A stretch of 64,000 nucleotides of DNA from Streptococcus infantis (lineage in GTDB: Bacteria; Bacillota; Bacilli; Lactobacillales; Streptococcaceae), in assembly GCF_018499575.1 (NCBI RefSeq), contig NZ_JAHDAP010000001.1, positions 1,142,665 to 1,206,664 of the forward strand, written 5' to 3'. This document shows positions 1 to 7,694 of this stretch, one piece after another. Both the position numbers and the translations under genes were made by a program. Position 1 is the stretch's first letter; the number at the start of each line of letters is the position of its first letter. The notes under the pieces were generated by a model. That model did no database searches. It was not told the DNA's origin and saw only the letters and a program-made list of their open reading frames with translations.

Positions 1-1704
1 AGAGATACCAGACCAAAGACCGACAAAGAAATCAGCAATCCCCTGCCAAGCCTGTTTGATCCAATCCACAAAAGAGGACCAAATCTTTTGACCAGTTTCT
101 GTTTGTGTGAAGAACCATACAAGAGCAGCAGTCAATGCTGCCACTGCAGTTACAATTAAGCCAATCGGGTTTGCTGCTAATACTGCATTGAAAATACCAA
201 ATGCTCCACTTGCCCCCATGGTAGCAGCTGCATTCGCTGCCTCCGCGGTAGTGAGTGCTCCTGTTCTTACGAACTGAGCCAACATAAGACCATTCGTGAT
301 GGATAATGTCGCATTTCTGATTGCTTCTATTCCTTTTATTACAGTCATTACTGCTTTGTATCCAGCCCATGCACTTGTAATTCCGACAACTGCCGATTTT
401 AGAAGATCTAAAGCAATAGGTGAATCTTTTAGCCATTTAGTGAATTTACTAAAGTTTTCAGAGGCTTTGCGAATAAAATTTGTAACGGATTCAAATGCTG
501 TTCCAAGAAGGTTTATTCCTTGCTCACCATCTTTAATTCCTAAAAGATCTCCAACAAAATCGCCGACAATCCCTATTACATCACCTATTGCAGAACCAAT
601 ATTCTCAAAAGTAACTCGAATATTATCTGCGATGTTGACAATTTGAGTTGCAGTTTCCTCACTAAAACCAATCGTATTCAGAATATCAATGTTATCCTGC
701 TTACTTAATGACCCAAAAATCATGTCAAAAAAGGTCTCAAAGATTCCTGTTACACGAGATAGTTGATCAAAAACTACACTTCCAAAAGCATCCCCAAAAA
801 GCTGAGAAGCAATCTGACTAATCCCTTCAGTCAAAACCAAGCCAAGGCCAGAAAAAATATTTCCAACCATTGGTAAAAAATTATCAAAGAGAAAGGTAGA
901 TGTTGTTTTAAGTAAAGCATGCAGAGAAGGTAGAATATTCTCCCCTAGCGCTAACTTTCCAAGTACATTCTGTGCAGATGCTTTCATGGATTCAAACGAT
1001 CCGCTAAAAGTAGATGCTGCCTCTTTAGCTGTTGTCCCAGTGATGTCTAAATTCTCCTGGATAGCATGAATGGCGCTATAAACATCAGAAAGGTTGTTAA
1101 TGTCGTACTTGACACCAGTCAACTTCTCTGCATCAGCCAATAGACGTTGCATTTCTTGCTTTGTACCACCGTAACCAAGCTTAAGGTTATCCAACATGGT
1201 GTAGTTTTGCTTCGCAAACCCTTGATAAGCCATCTGAATGCTTTCCATCGATGTCCCCATCTTGTTAGCATTATCTGACATATCAATCATGGCCATGTTT
1301 GCTGTTTCAGCAGCTTTGTTTGTATCACCGCCCAAAGACTGCAAGAGACTAGCTGAGAAGCCTGTCACATTTTCCATATAGGCATTAGCTGATAAACCTG
1401 TAGTCTTGTAGGCTTCATTAGCATACCCCTTAACCTTATCAGCAGAACCTTTGAAAAGAGTTTCAATACCTCCGAGCGATTGCTGAAGCGCTGCACCTTC
1501 ACTGATTGCTGCCGACAATGCCTTACCAATCCCTGCCGCTGCAATAACTTTCGTCATAACACCAACAAGACTAGAACCCAATGACTGTCCAGCACTTTGT
1601 CCAGCTGCACTCGCTTCAGGATTGAGGATTGATTGGATTTTACCAGTGATGCCTCTAGCTGATGGTATCAATTGTACATAAGCCTGTGCTATTTCTGTAG
1701 CCAC
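1..1704 (-). CDS. Phage tail tape measure protein, 3' end outside the window
   Basis: Sets tail length and usually takes part in DNA entry. About 568 codons are visible; the gene runs off the left edge. It begins MATEIAQAYVQLIPSARGI, a start typical of tape measure proteins of streptococcal siphophages, followed by a Gly/Ala/Ser-rich stretch, long helical segments and a hydrophobic segment near the visible end (AANPIGLIVTAVAALTAAL). The start is GTG at 1704, with AGGAGG nine bases upstream; it overlaps the stop of the upstream chaperone gene by one base. The position directly after two small chaperone genes is the standard order for siphophage tails. Family assignment is firm; exact length cannot be seen. 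Confidence 0.9.
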   Translation of the reverse strand, partial: MATEIAQAYVQLIPSARGITGKIQSILNPEASAAGQSAGQSLGSSLVGVMTKVIAAAGIGKALSAAISEGAALQQSLGGIETLFKGSADKVKGYANEAYKTTGLSANAYMENVTGFSASLLQSLGGDTNKAAETANMAMIDMSDNANKMGTSMESIQMAYQGFAKQNYTMLDNLKLGYGGTKQEMQRLLADAEKLTGVKYDINNLSDVYSAIHAIQENLDITGTTAKEAASTFSGSFESMKASAQNVLGKLALGENILPSLHALLKTTSTFLFDNFLPMVGNIFSGLGLVLTEGISQIASQLFGDAFGSVVFDQLSRVTGIFETFFDMIFGSLSKQDNIDILNTIGFSEETATQIVNIADNIRVTFENIGSAIGDVIGIVGDFVGDLLGIKDGEQGINLLGTAFESVTNFIRKASENFSKFTKWLKDSPIALDLLKSAVVGITSAWAGYKAVMTVIKGIEAIRNATLSITNGLMLAQFVRTGALTTAEAANAAATMGASGAFGIFNAVLAANPIGLIVTAVAALTAALVWFFTQTETGQKIWSSFVDWIKQAWQGIADFFVGLWSGIS

Positions 1705-2084
1705 TAATCCTCACCTCCTATCTTTTCTAAAATTTTCTGACGATATTCTTCAAAGTCCTCACCAGAATCAAAGATCATCTCCTTGCTTTCTTTAGCTTTA
1801 GTTTTTCCTGTTAGTTCCTCTGCAACCATTAATGGTTTGTTGATTCCTTTCTGACCGTCTGTTGTTTTAAACCAAACAAGAGCAGAAAGCCTATCAAGCA
1901 CGCCTGCAAGCAAAAAGGTTTCAAAAGGAACTTTGCTATTGGTCATTGCTAGTTTGATCCGTGAATCATCTCTCAGACCAAAAGCAAAAACAGCTACCTG
2001 GTCAGCAGGTAACTGTCTGTAATCAAAAACCCCATATGTTTCAGCTAAATCACAAATAAGAGCATCTTCATCTGTTTGAATCAT
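1704..2084 (-). CDS. Tail assembly chaperone, downstream (frameshift) part, DUF5361-like
   Basis: 126 residues counted from its first ATG. The sequence (TDEDALICDLAETYGVFDYR, then GLRDDSRIKLAM) matches the DUF5361 type found just before the tape measure gene in streptococcal phages. These proteins are the T part of the G/GT tail chaperone pair, which binds the tape measure protein during tail assembly. The ATG at 2084 has no Shine-Dalgarno; the bases before it are pyrimidine-rich (GCGCTCCTTGCTAGA). The frame is open back to the slip site at the end of the previous gene, so it is probably made mainly as a minus-one fusion. The chaperone role is inferred from position and the frameshift. Confidence 0.8.
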   Translation of the reverse strand: MIQTDEDALICDLAETYGVFDYRQLPADQVAVFAFGLRDDSRIKLAMTNSKVPFETFLLAGVLDRLSALVWFKTTDGQKGINKPLMVAEELTGKTKAKESKEMIFDSGEDFEEYRQKILEKIGGED

Positions 2085-2098
2085 TCTAGCAAGGAGCG

Positions 2099-2410
2099 CT
2101 ATTTTTTTAACTGGTTCTGACTTGTGAAAATCTCACTAATTTCTTCTCCCATTTTATCCAAAGGAACAATGCCATCCGCAGTCCGCACATGATTTTTCAA
2201 ATCTTCTGATTTGTCACCAAGCATAAGTTTGACCACTTTTGGTAAAACTGCCGGATTTGTATCTACTTCAGCGATTGCTTCGAGCAACTCATAATTTTCC
2301 AAGCGCTCTTTTGTGATTTCAAAAGAAAATCCGGTCGAAGTCACCCCACGGATTGTTTTAATCTGTGGCGCAGCTTCTTTATTTTTCTTTTTGCGATTTT
2401 GTTTTGACAT
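2099..2410 (-). CDS. Tail assembly chaperone, upstream part
   Basis: 103 residues with a very basic start (MSKQNRKKKNKEAAPQ), then a compact alpha/beta part ending in NQLKK at the slip site. It lies between the tail tube gene and the DUF5361-like gene, in the place of lambda gpG. It has a good ribosome site (AAAGGAGCTTAACC before ATG) and a two-base gap from the tail tube gene. It likely binds the tape measure protein alone and as the longer frameshift product. Function is by position and pairing, not by a recognised catalytic motif. Confidence 0.8.
   Translation of the reverse strand: MSKQNRKKKNKEAAPQIKTIRGVTSTGFSFEITKERLENYELLEAIAEVDTNPAVLPKVVKLMLGDKSEDLKNHVRTADGIVPLDKMGEEISEIFTSQNQLKK
2102..2108 (-). 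other. Minus-one programmed ribosomal frameshift site
   Basis: The upstream chaperone gene ends TTA AAA AAA TAG. Its last codons form the slippery heptamer A_AAA_AAA. A minus-one slip reads ATA GCG CTC CTT GCT AGA ATG, which enters the frame of the 1704-2084 gene exactly at its ATG with no stop between. Minus-one slippage at this location is conserved in many siphophage tail chaperone pairs (lambda G/GT). No downstream pseudoknot was modelled. Confidence 0.8.
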
Positions 2411-2412
2411 GG

Positions 2413-2964
2413 TTAAGCTCCTTTGATGTATTCATAGTGTGTGTCATCAGTAGAGTTAGGAAAGGCAGTGACTGTCGTACCATATCCAAGAACACTTCCA
2501 TCGTTATAAGTGATTTCATCGATGGCAGTTACCTTTCCTGAAGGGATAACAATACGTTTAAGTACACCACCTTTTAGAACTGTTTCGATTACAAGGCAAT
2601 GATGTGGCAATTCTTTTGAATTTGCCTTAATGGTAATTCCTGATGACAATTCTCCAGATACATTATCTGATCCATAAACTTCCTTCAAAACTTCCACATT
2701 CAACGCTTCAATCAGCATATATTTGAATGTGTCTGTCTTTTCCTTTTGAACTGAACTTACAACGACACCACCCCATGCCTTAATATTTTCTGATTCTGGG
2801 GAGTTGCTATTGGTCATACCATCTTCTGAAATATAACCTAGTGCTTTAAACGCATCATCTAATTTTGTAGTTGCATCAGTTGGCAGTGCTGTTCCAAGAG
2901 GTGCAGAATAAACCGCACCTCCGATTTTAGGTTTTGCAGTCGTTACATTTGCTTCTGTAGCCAT
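2413..2964 (-). CDS. Phage major tail (tube) protein
   Basis: 183 residues. The stretch PKIGGAVYSAPLGTALPTDA followed by ALGYISEDGMT is typical of the tail tube proteins of gram-positive siphophages. These are beta-rich proteins that stack into hexameric rings around the tape measure protein. No signal peptide or membrane segment is visible. The place between the tail terminator/connector genes and the chaperone pair fits exactly. Start ATG at 2964 is preceded by AAAAGGAGAAATTAA. Confidence 0.9.
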   Translation of the reverse strand: MATEANVTTAKPKIGGAVYSAPLGTALPTDATTKLDDAFKALGYISEDGMTNSNSPESENIKAWGGVVVSSVQKEKTDTFKYMLIEALNVEVLKEVYGSDNVSGELSSGITIKANSKELPHHCLVIETVLKGGVLKRIVIPSGKVTAIDEITYNDGSVLGYGTTVTAFPNSTDDTHYEYIKGA

Positions 2965-2977
2965 TTAATTTCTCCTT

Positions 2978-3313
2978 TTAAAAATAATTAATATCAAATA
3001 CGGCTTGATATCGATATTGTTTGGTTTCAGTGTCCGTAAAATTGTAATCACTGTTCAGGTGGACACCACAGATTGAATCTAACTCAATCAATCCTTTCAC
3101 AGCACTTTTCACTTTCACATTAAGCTCTGCAGCCTTCTGCATAGTTGGGCCATAACTTTGAAAAGCAAAGGTCGCACTACCAGAATGATTTCGCTCCTTC
3201 CCACCTGTCTTTTGAATAATGACAAAGCTATCGGGAGCTTCAGCTTCATACTCAAAAAATGACGGTACATCTAAATGACCGTCAAGATATTTCTTGATAA
3301 TAATTTCAATCAT
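2978..3313 (-). CDS. Tail completion / tail terminator-like protein
   Basis: 111 residues. It begins with a helix (MIEIIIKKYLDGHLDVPSFF) followed by a beta-rich part (SFVIIQKTGG...SATFAFQSYG...QYRYQAVFDINYF). This pattern is typical of the small protein that caps the tail and joins it to the head, encoded just upstream of the tail tube gene. The gene follows the 3314-3550 gene without a gap. Annotation pipelines sometimes call this family minor capsid protein; a terminator role fits the position better. Confidence 0.7.
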   Translation of the reverse strand: MIEIIIKKYLDGHLDVPSFFEYEAEAPDSFVIIQKTGGKERNHSGSATFAFQSYGPTMQKAAELNVKVKSAVKGLIELDSICGVHLNSDYNFTDTETKQYRYQAVFDINYF

Positions 3314-3550
3314 CTAATGCACCGCCTTCAACAAAGTGTTATTTTTCAAATTATCCCTCTTCGCTTTTCGCGTAGCTGGATAAATCATAGCATTGGCTCT
3401 TGTCTTACCAACGTGGCTATCTTGTTCATAGCCAGGACCACATCTTTTTTTAATGACCGTTGCTTCTTTGTTCAAGATGTCCTGAATCTCTTTTGATTTC
3501 AAAAGAGCACCTACACCCGCACCGATAAGCTTGATTTTTGTATTACTCAT
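3314..3550 (-). CDS. Head-tail connector, HK97 gp10-like, short
   Basis: 78 residues, basic. The pattern LLKSKEIQDILNKEATVIKKRCG...VGKTRANAMIYPATRKAKRDN ends like HK97 gp10 family proteins, which carry a conserved R-A-x-V/I-x-P/A-x-T stretch and take part in head-tail joining or neck assembly. It is short for that family (usually 110-140 residues). The ATG at 3550 overlaps the end of the previous gene by eight bases, which suggests coupled translation. Confidence 0.7.
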   Translation of the reverse strand: MSNTKIKLIGAGVGALLKSKEIQDILNKEATVIKKRCGPGYEQDSHVGKTRANAMIYPATRKAKRDNLKNNTLLKAVH

Positions 3551-3881
3551 AAGCTTCGACCATCACTTTCTTATTCCATTCTAAAGGTATCATGGCTTCA
3601 ATGCCTTCCAAAGGAATGCCAATCGTACGCCATTTTCTCCCAAAGAAACGAACTTCACGGTCTTTCCACTCGTTCTGATCGCCTTTTGGAATACCTAGTG
3701 TATAAGAGGCCTTCTTTCCAGTCAGATTGAGCTGATTCGTGATATCTTCTGTAGAAGCTGGGACAACTAGGACATTCTCTACTTGAATTTCTTTATTCTC
3801 ATAGATAGGATGACCAAAGTCATCCCGACCAGTCTTGGTTTTCCCTGTCAAAGTTACAGTAATTCCTTTAATCCGTCCCAT
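3543..3881 (-). CDS. Head-tail connector / head closure-like protein
   Basis: 112 residues from the ATG chosen here (MGRIKGITVTL). A TTG three codons upstream is possible, but the GGGGTG element lies about ten bases before the ATG, so ATG is preferred. The protein is beta-rich, with a central WKDREVRFFGRKWRTIG stretch as in head closure or stopper proteins. Its start overlaps the Gp19-like gene upstream and its end overlaps the gp10-like gene. Role inferred from position between the capsid block and the tail tube. Confidence 0.65.
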   Translation of the reverse strand: MGRIKGITVTLTGKTKTGRDDFGHPIYENKEIQVENVLVVPASTEDITNQLNLTGKKASYTLGIPKGDQNEWKDREVRFFGRKWRTIGIPLEGIEAMIPLEWNKKVMVEAYE

Positions 3882-4263
3882 AGATATCAATCACCCCATA
3901 TCTTTGCTTTTTAAGACCTAGACGTTTCAATTCCGAGTCCTTGATAAAGAGACCTCCACCAGGGACTAGATATGATCCACTGAAGGAATATCCTAAAGCA
4001 GACTCAGCCATTTGAGTCATTGGTTCCTGATCAGTAGAGGTCATCAAGGTGCGAGCGACCACATCCACGGTTACGGATTTGACCACCATGGCAAAAGATG
4101 GATCAGTAGCCACCAATCCATCTAAATCCTTGCCAACTTTTTTAGCTTCAACACGAAGAGAATGAGAAACAACTTCCAACAGTGCTTCGGCTCGTTCTTT
4201 CTCATCGAATTTCAATGTTCGCCACAACGTTTGAACATCTTCTACTGTTGCAAAGTTTTCCAT
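3868..4263 (-). CDS. Phage Gp19/Gp15/Gp42-like head-tail adaptor
   Basis: 131 residues. The N-terminal half is helical (FATVEDVQTLWRTL, then ERAEALLEVVSHSLRVEAKK), and the C-terminal part contains SALGYSFSGSYLVPGGGLFI, a conserved signature of the phage Gp19/Gp15/Gp42 family. These proteins occupy the first connector slot after the capsid gene and form a ring on the portal. It overlaps the next gene, as is usual in this tightly packed block. Family assignment is by recognition of that signature. Confidence 0.75.
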   Translation of the reverse strand: MENFATVEDVQTLWRTLKFDEKERAEALLEVVSHSLRVEAKKVGKDLDGLVATDPSFAMVVKSVTVDVVARTLMTSTDQEPMTQMAESALGYSFSGSYLVPGGGLFIKDSELKRLGLKKQRYGVIDIYGTD

Positions 4264-4283
4264 TTCTACCTCCAGCCAAGCGA

Positions 4284-4502
4284 CTACTGAGCTTCAGTGT
4301 CAGCTTGTTCAATCAGCGAAATTAATTCAGATTTTGTGGCGCGGTTATCATAAGTAATACCTTTTTCATCAAGGATTTCTTTCAACGCTGCGTTAGTCAA
4401 TGAGTCAAAGGGCTTGTATTCTTCAATCGAAACCCAATCACCTCCACTAATTGCATTTTCAGTAACGATAGTAGTTCCTGTTTTTACATTAATGTATTCC
4501 AT
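4284..4502 (-). CDS. Small HeH/LEM-like protein after capsid gene
   Basis: 72 residues. The C-terminal 36 residues (LTNAALKEILDEKGITYDNR, then ATKSELISLI) form a helix-extended loop-helix of the HeH/LEM or Rho-N type, a small fold that often binds nucleic acid or protein. The N-terminal half is short beta strands. It lies three bases after the major capsid gene. Such proteins are common here in streptococcal phages; their role in the head is not established. Confidence 0.75.
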   Translation of the reverse strand: MEYINVKTGTTIVTENAISGGDWVSIEEYKPFDSLTNAALKEILDEKGITYDNRATKSELISLIEQADTEAQ

Positions 4503-4505
4503 ATA

Positions 4506-5402
4506 CTACCCCACTTTCACAACACGAGCAAAGCTGTTTTTGTCCAAAATTCCCCATCCAAGATAGATTTCTGCACGAAGATAGACTTGGTTATAACCTT
4601 TCAAGTCTTTTCCAGAATTGTCTGGATCACCATATCGAATGACTTCGAGTGGAATTTGCTTAGCATATCCCCATTTAACCATGTTAGCAAAGTCACCAAT
4701 AATAGCAACATCCTTATTGGTTCCAACATTAAGACCAACTGTAGTATTCACATCTACAGGTAGACCATTAATGGCCCCTGGATTTGCTCCCCATGCCAAT
4801 TCAGGGTATAGGCGTTCATTAGCTGAGTTCTTCATGCTAGCTAGTGCACTTGCAAATGTAGTATCAATAGCCATACCGCTAACGATATTGTCAGCTCCTT
4901 GAATCATTTTAACTGCATCTTCGACATTAGTATCTGGATCGCTTGTTGTAAAGTTCACTGTCTGAGTGACCGCTTTATCAAAGCAGTTATCCCCAATAAC
5001 AGTGGATTCTTGTTTAGTACGTGGATTTACGCCATGGAAAGACATGATGTCAATACCACGAGCCACTTTATTAGCAAACCCTTCATTGAATGACTTCAAA
5101 ATATCGATTTTAGCTTCTTCTGAAGCATAAATAAATTCATCCGATACACGAGCGCCATACTCGATTTTAATCGGCACAATAGTAACTGGTTCTAGAGTTG
5201 CACCGCCATGAGTTTTTTTACCATTTTCTGCCACGATATCTACATCAGAATCCAATGAGAATGTAAATTCTTTCAATCCATTGAAAGGAATCGCTTGTTG
5301 ATTAGACAATTTAGCCAGTGAACTGTGACCCTTAACTTTGTTGATAAGGTCTGTTACAAGCATTGGGTCAAATAATGTACCTTTTGATAGTTGATCTGTC
5401 AT
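4506..5402 (-). CDS. Phage major capsid protein
   Basis: 298 residues, the usual length for an HK97-fold capsid protein without a protease-cleaved delta domain. It starts MTDQLSKGTLFDPMLVTDLI. The middle has PVTIVPIKIEYGARVSDEFI, typical of the P-domain and spine helix in this family, and the end has VYLRAEIYLGWGILDKNSFARV, as in capsid proteins of streptococcal phages. It follows the scaffold gene by 12 bases, with AGGAGAAATCAT before ATG. It forms the icosahedral shell. Confidence 0.9.
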   Translation of the reverse strand: MTDQLSKGTLFDPMLVTDLINKVKGHSSLAKLSNQQAIPFNGLKEFTFSLDSDVDIVAENGKKTHGGATLEPVTIVPIKIEYGARVSDEFIYASEEAKIDILKSFNEGFANKVARGIDIMSFHGVNPRTKQESTVIGDNCFDKAVTQTVNFTTSDPDTNVEDAVKMIQGADNIVSGMAIDTTFASALASMKNSANERLYPELAWGANPGAINGLPVDVNTTVGLNVGTNKDVAIIGDFANMVKWGYAKQIPLEVIRYGDPDNSGKDLKGYNQVYLRAEIYLGWGILDKNSFARVVKVG

Positions 5403-5414
5403 ATGATTTCTCCT

Positions 5415-5876
5415 TTATTCTTCAATCTCTAAACCTTGAATTAGGTTTTTATACAATGTGTTTTCTGTTTTTTCTAAAACAGGCTCTGAATCTCTAATAG
5501 GCGCAACTGGTTGAGTTTTCTTCATAAAACCAGCTAAGCGCTCTGCATCAGCTTTCAAGCTTTCTTCATCAGTTCCCTGCAAACGATCTGCAAGGTCGTA
5601 AGGCAGTCCATGTTGCAAAGCCACTCGAGTTCGCAGACTAGCTGTCTCATAACCCGCGATTTGATTCTGTAAAACTTCAAGTTGCTTGTCTGAATCGGCC
5701 TTACTTTGATTATTAGCTTCGATGGTTGACTTCAAGCCACCATTTTCTTTTTCCAACTCTTCAACACGAGATTTGAGCTGGTCATAGTCGGCATATTTCT
5801 CTTTCTCTCGAGATAAGCGAGCCTTAATAGCAGCATCAAATTCTTCTTGTGTAGTGATTGGTTTAAATTCTGACAT
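5415..5876 (-). CDS. Phage capsid scaffold protein, DUF4355-like
   Basis: 153 residues from MSEFKPITTQEEFDAAIKAR. A central coiled coil (YDQLKSRVEELEKENGGLKS) and an acidic tail match the DUF4355 scaffold proteins encoded just upstream of the capsid gene. They guide shell assembly and then leave. The frame is open 50 codons further upstream, but that extension overlaps the terminase end and has no ribosome site; AAAGGAG stands eight bases before the chosen ATG. Confidence 0.85.
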   Translation of the reverse strand: MSEFKPITTQEEFDAAIKARLSREKEKYADYDQLKSRVEELEKENGGLKSTIEANNQSKADSDKQLEVLQNQIAGYETASLRTRVALQHGLPYDLADRLQGTDEESLKADAERLAGFMKKTQPVAPIRDSEPVLEKTENTLYKNLIQGLEIEE

Positions 5877-5958
5877 TCTCATGTCTCCTTTCTCCTGCTT
5901 CCCCGGCAGTTCGGTAATTTTTTTGGCATCAAAAAAAGCAGTCACCTGACCGCTTATT

Positions 5959-7374
5959 TTAATAACTAATTTTTTGCTTTTTCTTAGGCTTAGTCGTAGA
6001 ACAAGCCCAGTGCGCAAGCAAAGCACTATCCATCAAAGAAATATCCATGTCGTCAAAGTGCGATCGATAACCAAAGCCACCATTTGAGCCAATATTCCGC
6101 TTATCACAGTTAGTAGCTACCTTTGATAGAGATGGTTGGCCAGCGTGACAGATGGTCTTCTGGTAAATTCCCTGTTCCCAAAGAGCGTTGGCCACGATGA
6201 TTTCTTTCACCGTCGGCAGAATTACATTCTTGATTCTATAGTCCTTCAACTCTTCATCCAGGATCTTCTGACCACTTGCGCCATCGATGACAATTTGAGC
6301 CACGTCGGCTTGACGCAAGAAAGCAACTATCCACTCATTCCCATTACGAACGGATTGACAATCGACAGTTTCAATAAAGAAACGACCATCTTTGGTCCGT
6401 GCAGCAATACTCATCGCTACATTCGTTCCATCTTGGCCGTACTTAATACCAACAGATAACTTCCCAGATAACTCGGGGACATCATCCACCTTGAGTTCAT
6501 TCCACTCAGTTTCAGAAATAGCAGATTTCTGATTGTATGTTGGCCAGAATCCCAAACGCTGGATATTATGGTCCAACTTATCCTCACCAAGCTCTGCTTC
6601 AATCTTACGCTCATTTAAATGGTAACCCATAGATGGATTTGAATTGTACCAGGCTTCCACATCGTCAATTTCCTTTTCATCAGAAACCGACCACTCAGCC
6701 CAGCCAGAATACTTCCCTTTCCCGAAAAGACAAGTCTCACGGTACTTAGTAAAGACCGTACCACTTGAAACTGGTGTCGGAGGTGTTCCACACATAATTG
6801 TGATAGGATTTTCACTATCCGTAACCGTATATTTCAAAGCAGATTCTTGCTCGGTTGTGTACTCTTGAGCCTCGTCAATGATCAGCATATCAAATCCTTC
6901 ACCAAGACCACCATTTGATGTTCTGGTACGGAATTGGACAACACCACCTGTTGAATATAGCTCAATTCTTTCTTGTCCCTTAGCTCGAATGGAGTTAAAA
7001 TCCTCACCATCTACATACCCCATTTTCTCAAGGTATCGTTTAACTTTCTCAAAAGAGGCATGAGAGGTAGAAATTCGGTGAGCCGTGTGAAGGATATTTA
7101 ATCCTTCATGTAGCCCCCAAATTTCACTAATATATAGGATTTCAGATTTACCGTTACGACGAGGGATAGAATAACCAAACTTCTGATGCACCCATAGTCC
7201 GTTTTTATCTACTGCCATTAAAGGCAATAGCAGGTTTTTCTGCCAAGCATAGCAAGAAAGGCCAGTCCGTTCGTAAAGTTCAATCGCTTCTTTAGCTTTT
7301 GAATTTTTCTTGACGTATTTTAAAATCACCGATTGAGTAGGATTCTGATTGCCAAGTTTCTTCTTCCTCGCCAT
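5959..7374 (-). CDS. terL: Phage terminase large subunit
   Basis: 471 residues. This is the DNA-packaging motor: an N-terminal ATPase with Walker A-like PRRNGKS (residues 71-77) and Walker B MLIIDEA (163-169), coupling motif around MCGTPP, then a C-terminal RNase H-like nuclease domain from about residue 300. AAAGGAAA stands before the ATG at 7374. The order is odd: portal and minor head genes lie upstream, whereas terL normally precedes portal. No small terminase gene was recognised in the window. A terminator-like hairpin lies between it and the upstream CPCC gene. Confidence 0.92.
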   Translation of the reverse strand: MARKKKLGNQNPTQSVILKYVKKNSKAKEAIELYERTGLSCYAWQKNLLLPLMAVDKNGLWVHQKFGYSIPRRNGKSEILYISEIWGLHEGLNILHTAHRISTSHASFEKVKRYLEKMGYVDGEDFNSIRAKGQERIELYSTGGVVQFRTRTSNGGLGEGFDMLIIDEAQEYTTEQESALKYTVTDSENPITIMCGTPPTPVSSGTVFTKYRETCLFGKGKYSGWAEWSVSDEKEIDDVEAWYNSNPSMGYHLNERKIEAELGEDKLDHNIQRLGFWPTYNQKSAISETEWNELKVDDVPELSGKLSVGIKYGQDGTNVAMSIAARTKDGRFFIETVDCQSVRNGNEWIVAFLRQADVAQIVIDGASGQKILDEELKDYRIKNVILPTVKEIIVANALWEQGIYQKTICHAGQPSLSKVATNCDKRNIGSNGGFGYRSHFDDMDISLMDSALLAHWACSTTKPKKKQKISY

Positions 7375-7453
7375 TCTAATTTCCTTTCAATCGTCATCGC
7401 ATGATAACCCTATCGCTGGGAGATATTGATCACCTCCTAAACAAAAACATAAT

Positions 7454-7489
7454 AAAAGCACCTAACTTCAACTCTAGTTAAGTGCTTTT
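7454..7489 (-). terminator. Terminator-like hairpin between CPCC gene and terL
   Basis: On the minus strand AAAAGCACTTAACT pairs with AGTTAGGTGCTTTT, leaving a short loop, followed by TATTATGTTTTTG. The stem begins at the CPCC stop codon. It would cut the late operon in two unless read through. Confidence 0.6.
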
Positions 7490-7694
7490 ATTTAATCGGT
7501 TCTCCCTTAGCAAAAGCTTCTTTAGCCTCCGCAAGTGTCATTTTATTTGGACCGCCATCGGTATTTATAATACCTGTATTTTGCCAATGACAGACGTCAC
7601 AGATATCATAGTCCATAACTTCAGTTCCACAAACAGGGCAATGAAGCCATAGATAACCATCAATCTCCCATGTCTTTTTTGAATTCTCCATCAT
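7488..7694 (-). CDS. Small CPCC-type zinc-binding protein, possible immunity partner
   Basis: 68 residues with two zinc knuckles, CPVC (19-22) and CDVC (32-35), followed by HWQNTGIINTDGGPNKMTLAEA. This pattern matches the cysteine-rich CPCC family (two CxxC, then GGPN and a helix). The gene starts inside the end of the toxin-tailed minor head gene (35-base overlap) and has its own strong ribosome site (AAAGGAG). A terminator-like hairpin follows. Its place directly behind a toxin-like C-terminus suggests an immunity protein; this is inference. A plain zinc-ribbon accessory protein is the alternative. Confidence 0.7.
   Translation of the reverse strand: MMENSKKTWEIDGYLWLHCPVCGTEVMDYDICDVCHWQNTGIINTDGGPNKMTLAEAKEAFAKGEPIK

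Noticed and set aside
32..436. 134-residue open frame rich in Ser/Cys
   Set aside because: It lies in another frame of the tape measure gene, which is clearly coding; composition is unlike a real protein.
5877..6026. N-terminal extension of the scaffold protein
   Set aside because: It overlaps the terminase gene in another frame and lacks a ribosome site; AAAGGAG stands before the internal ATG.
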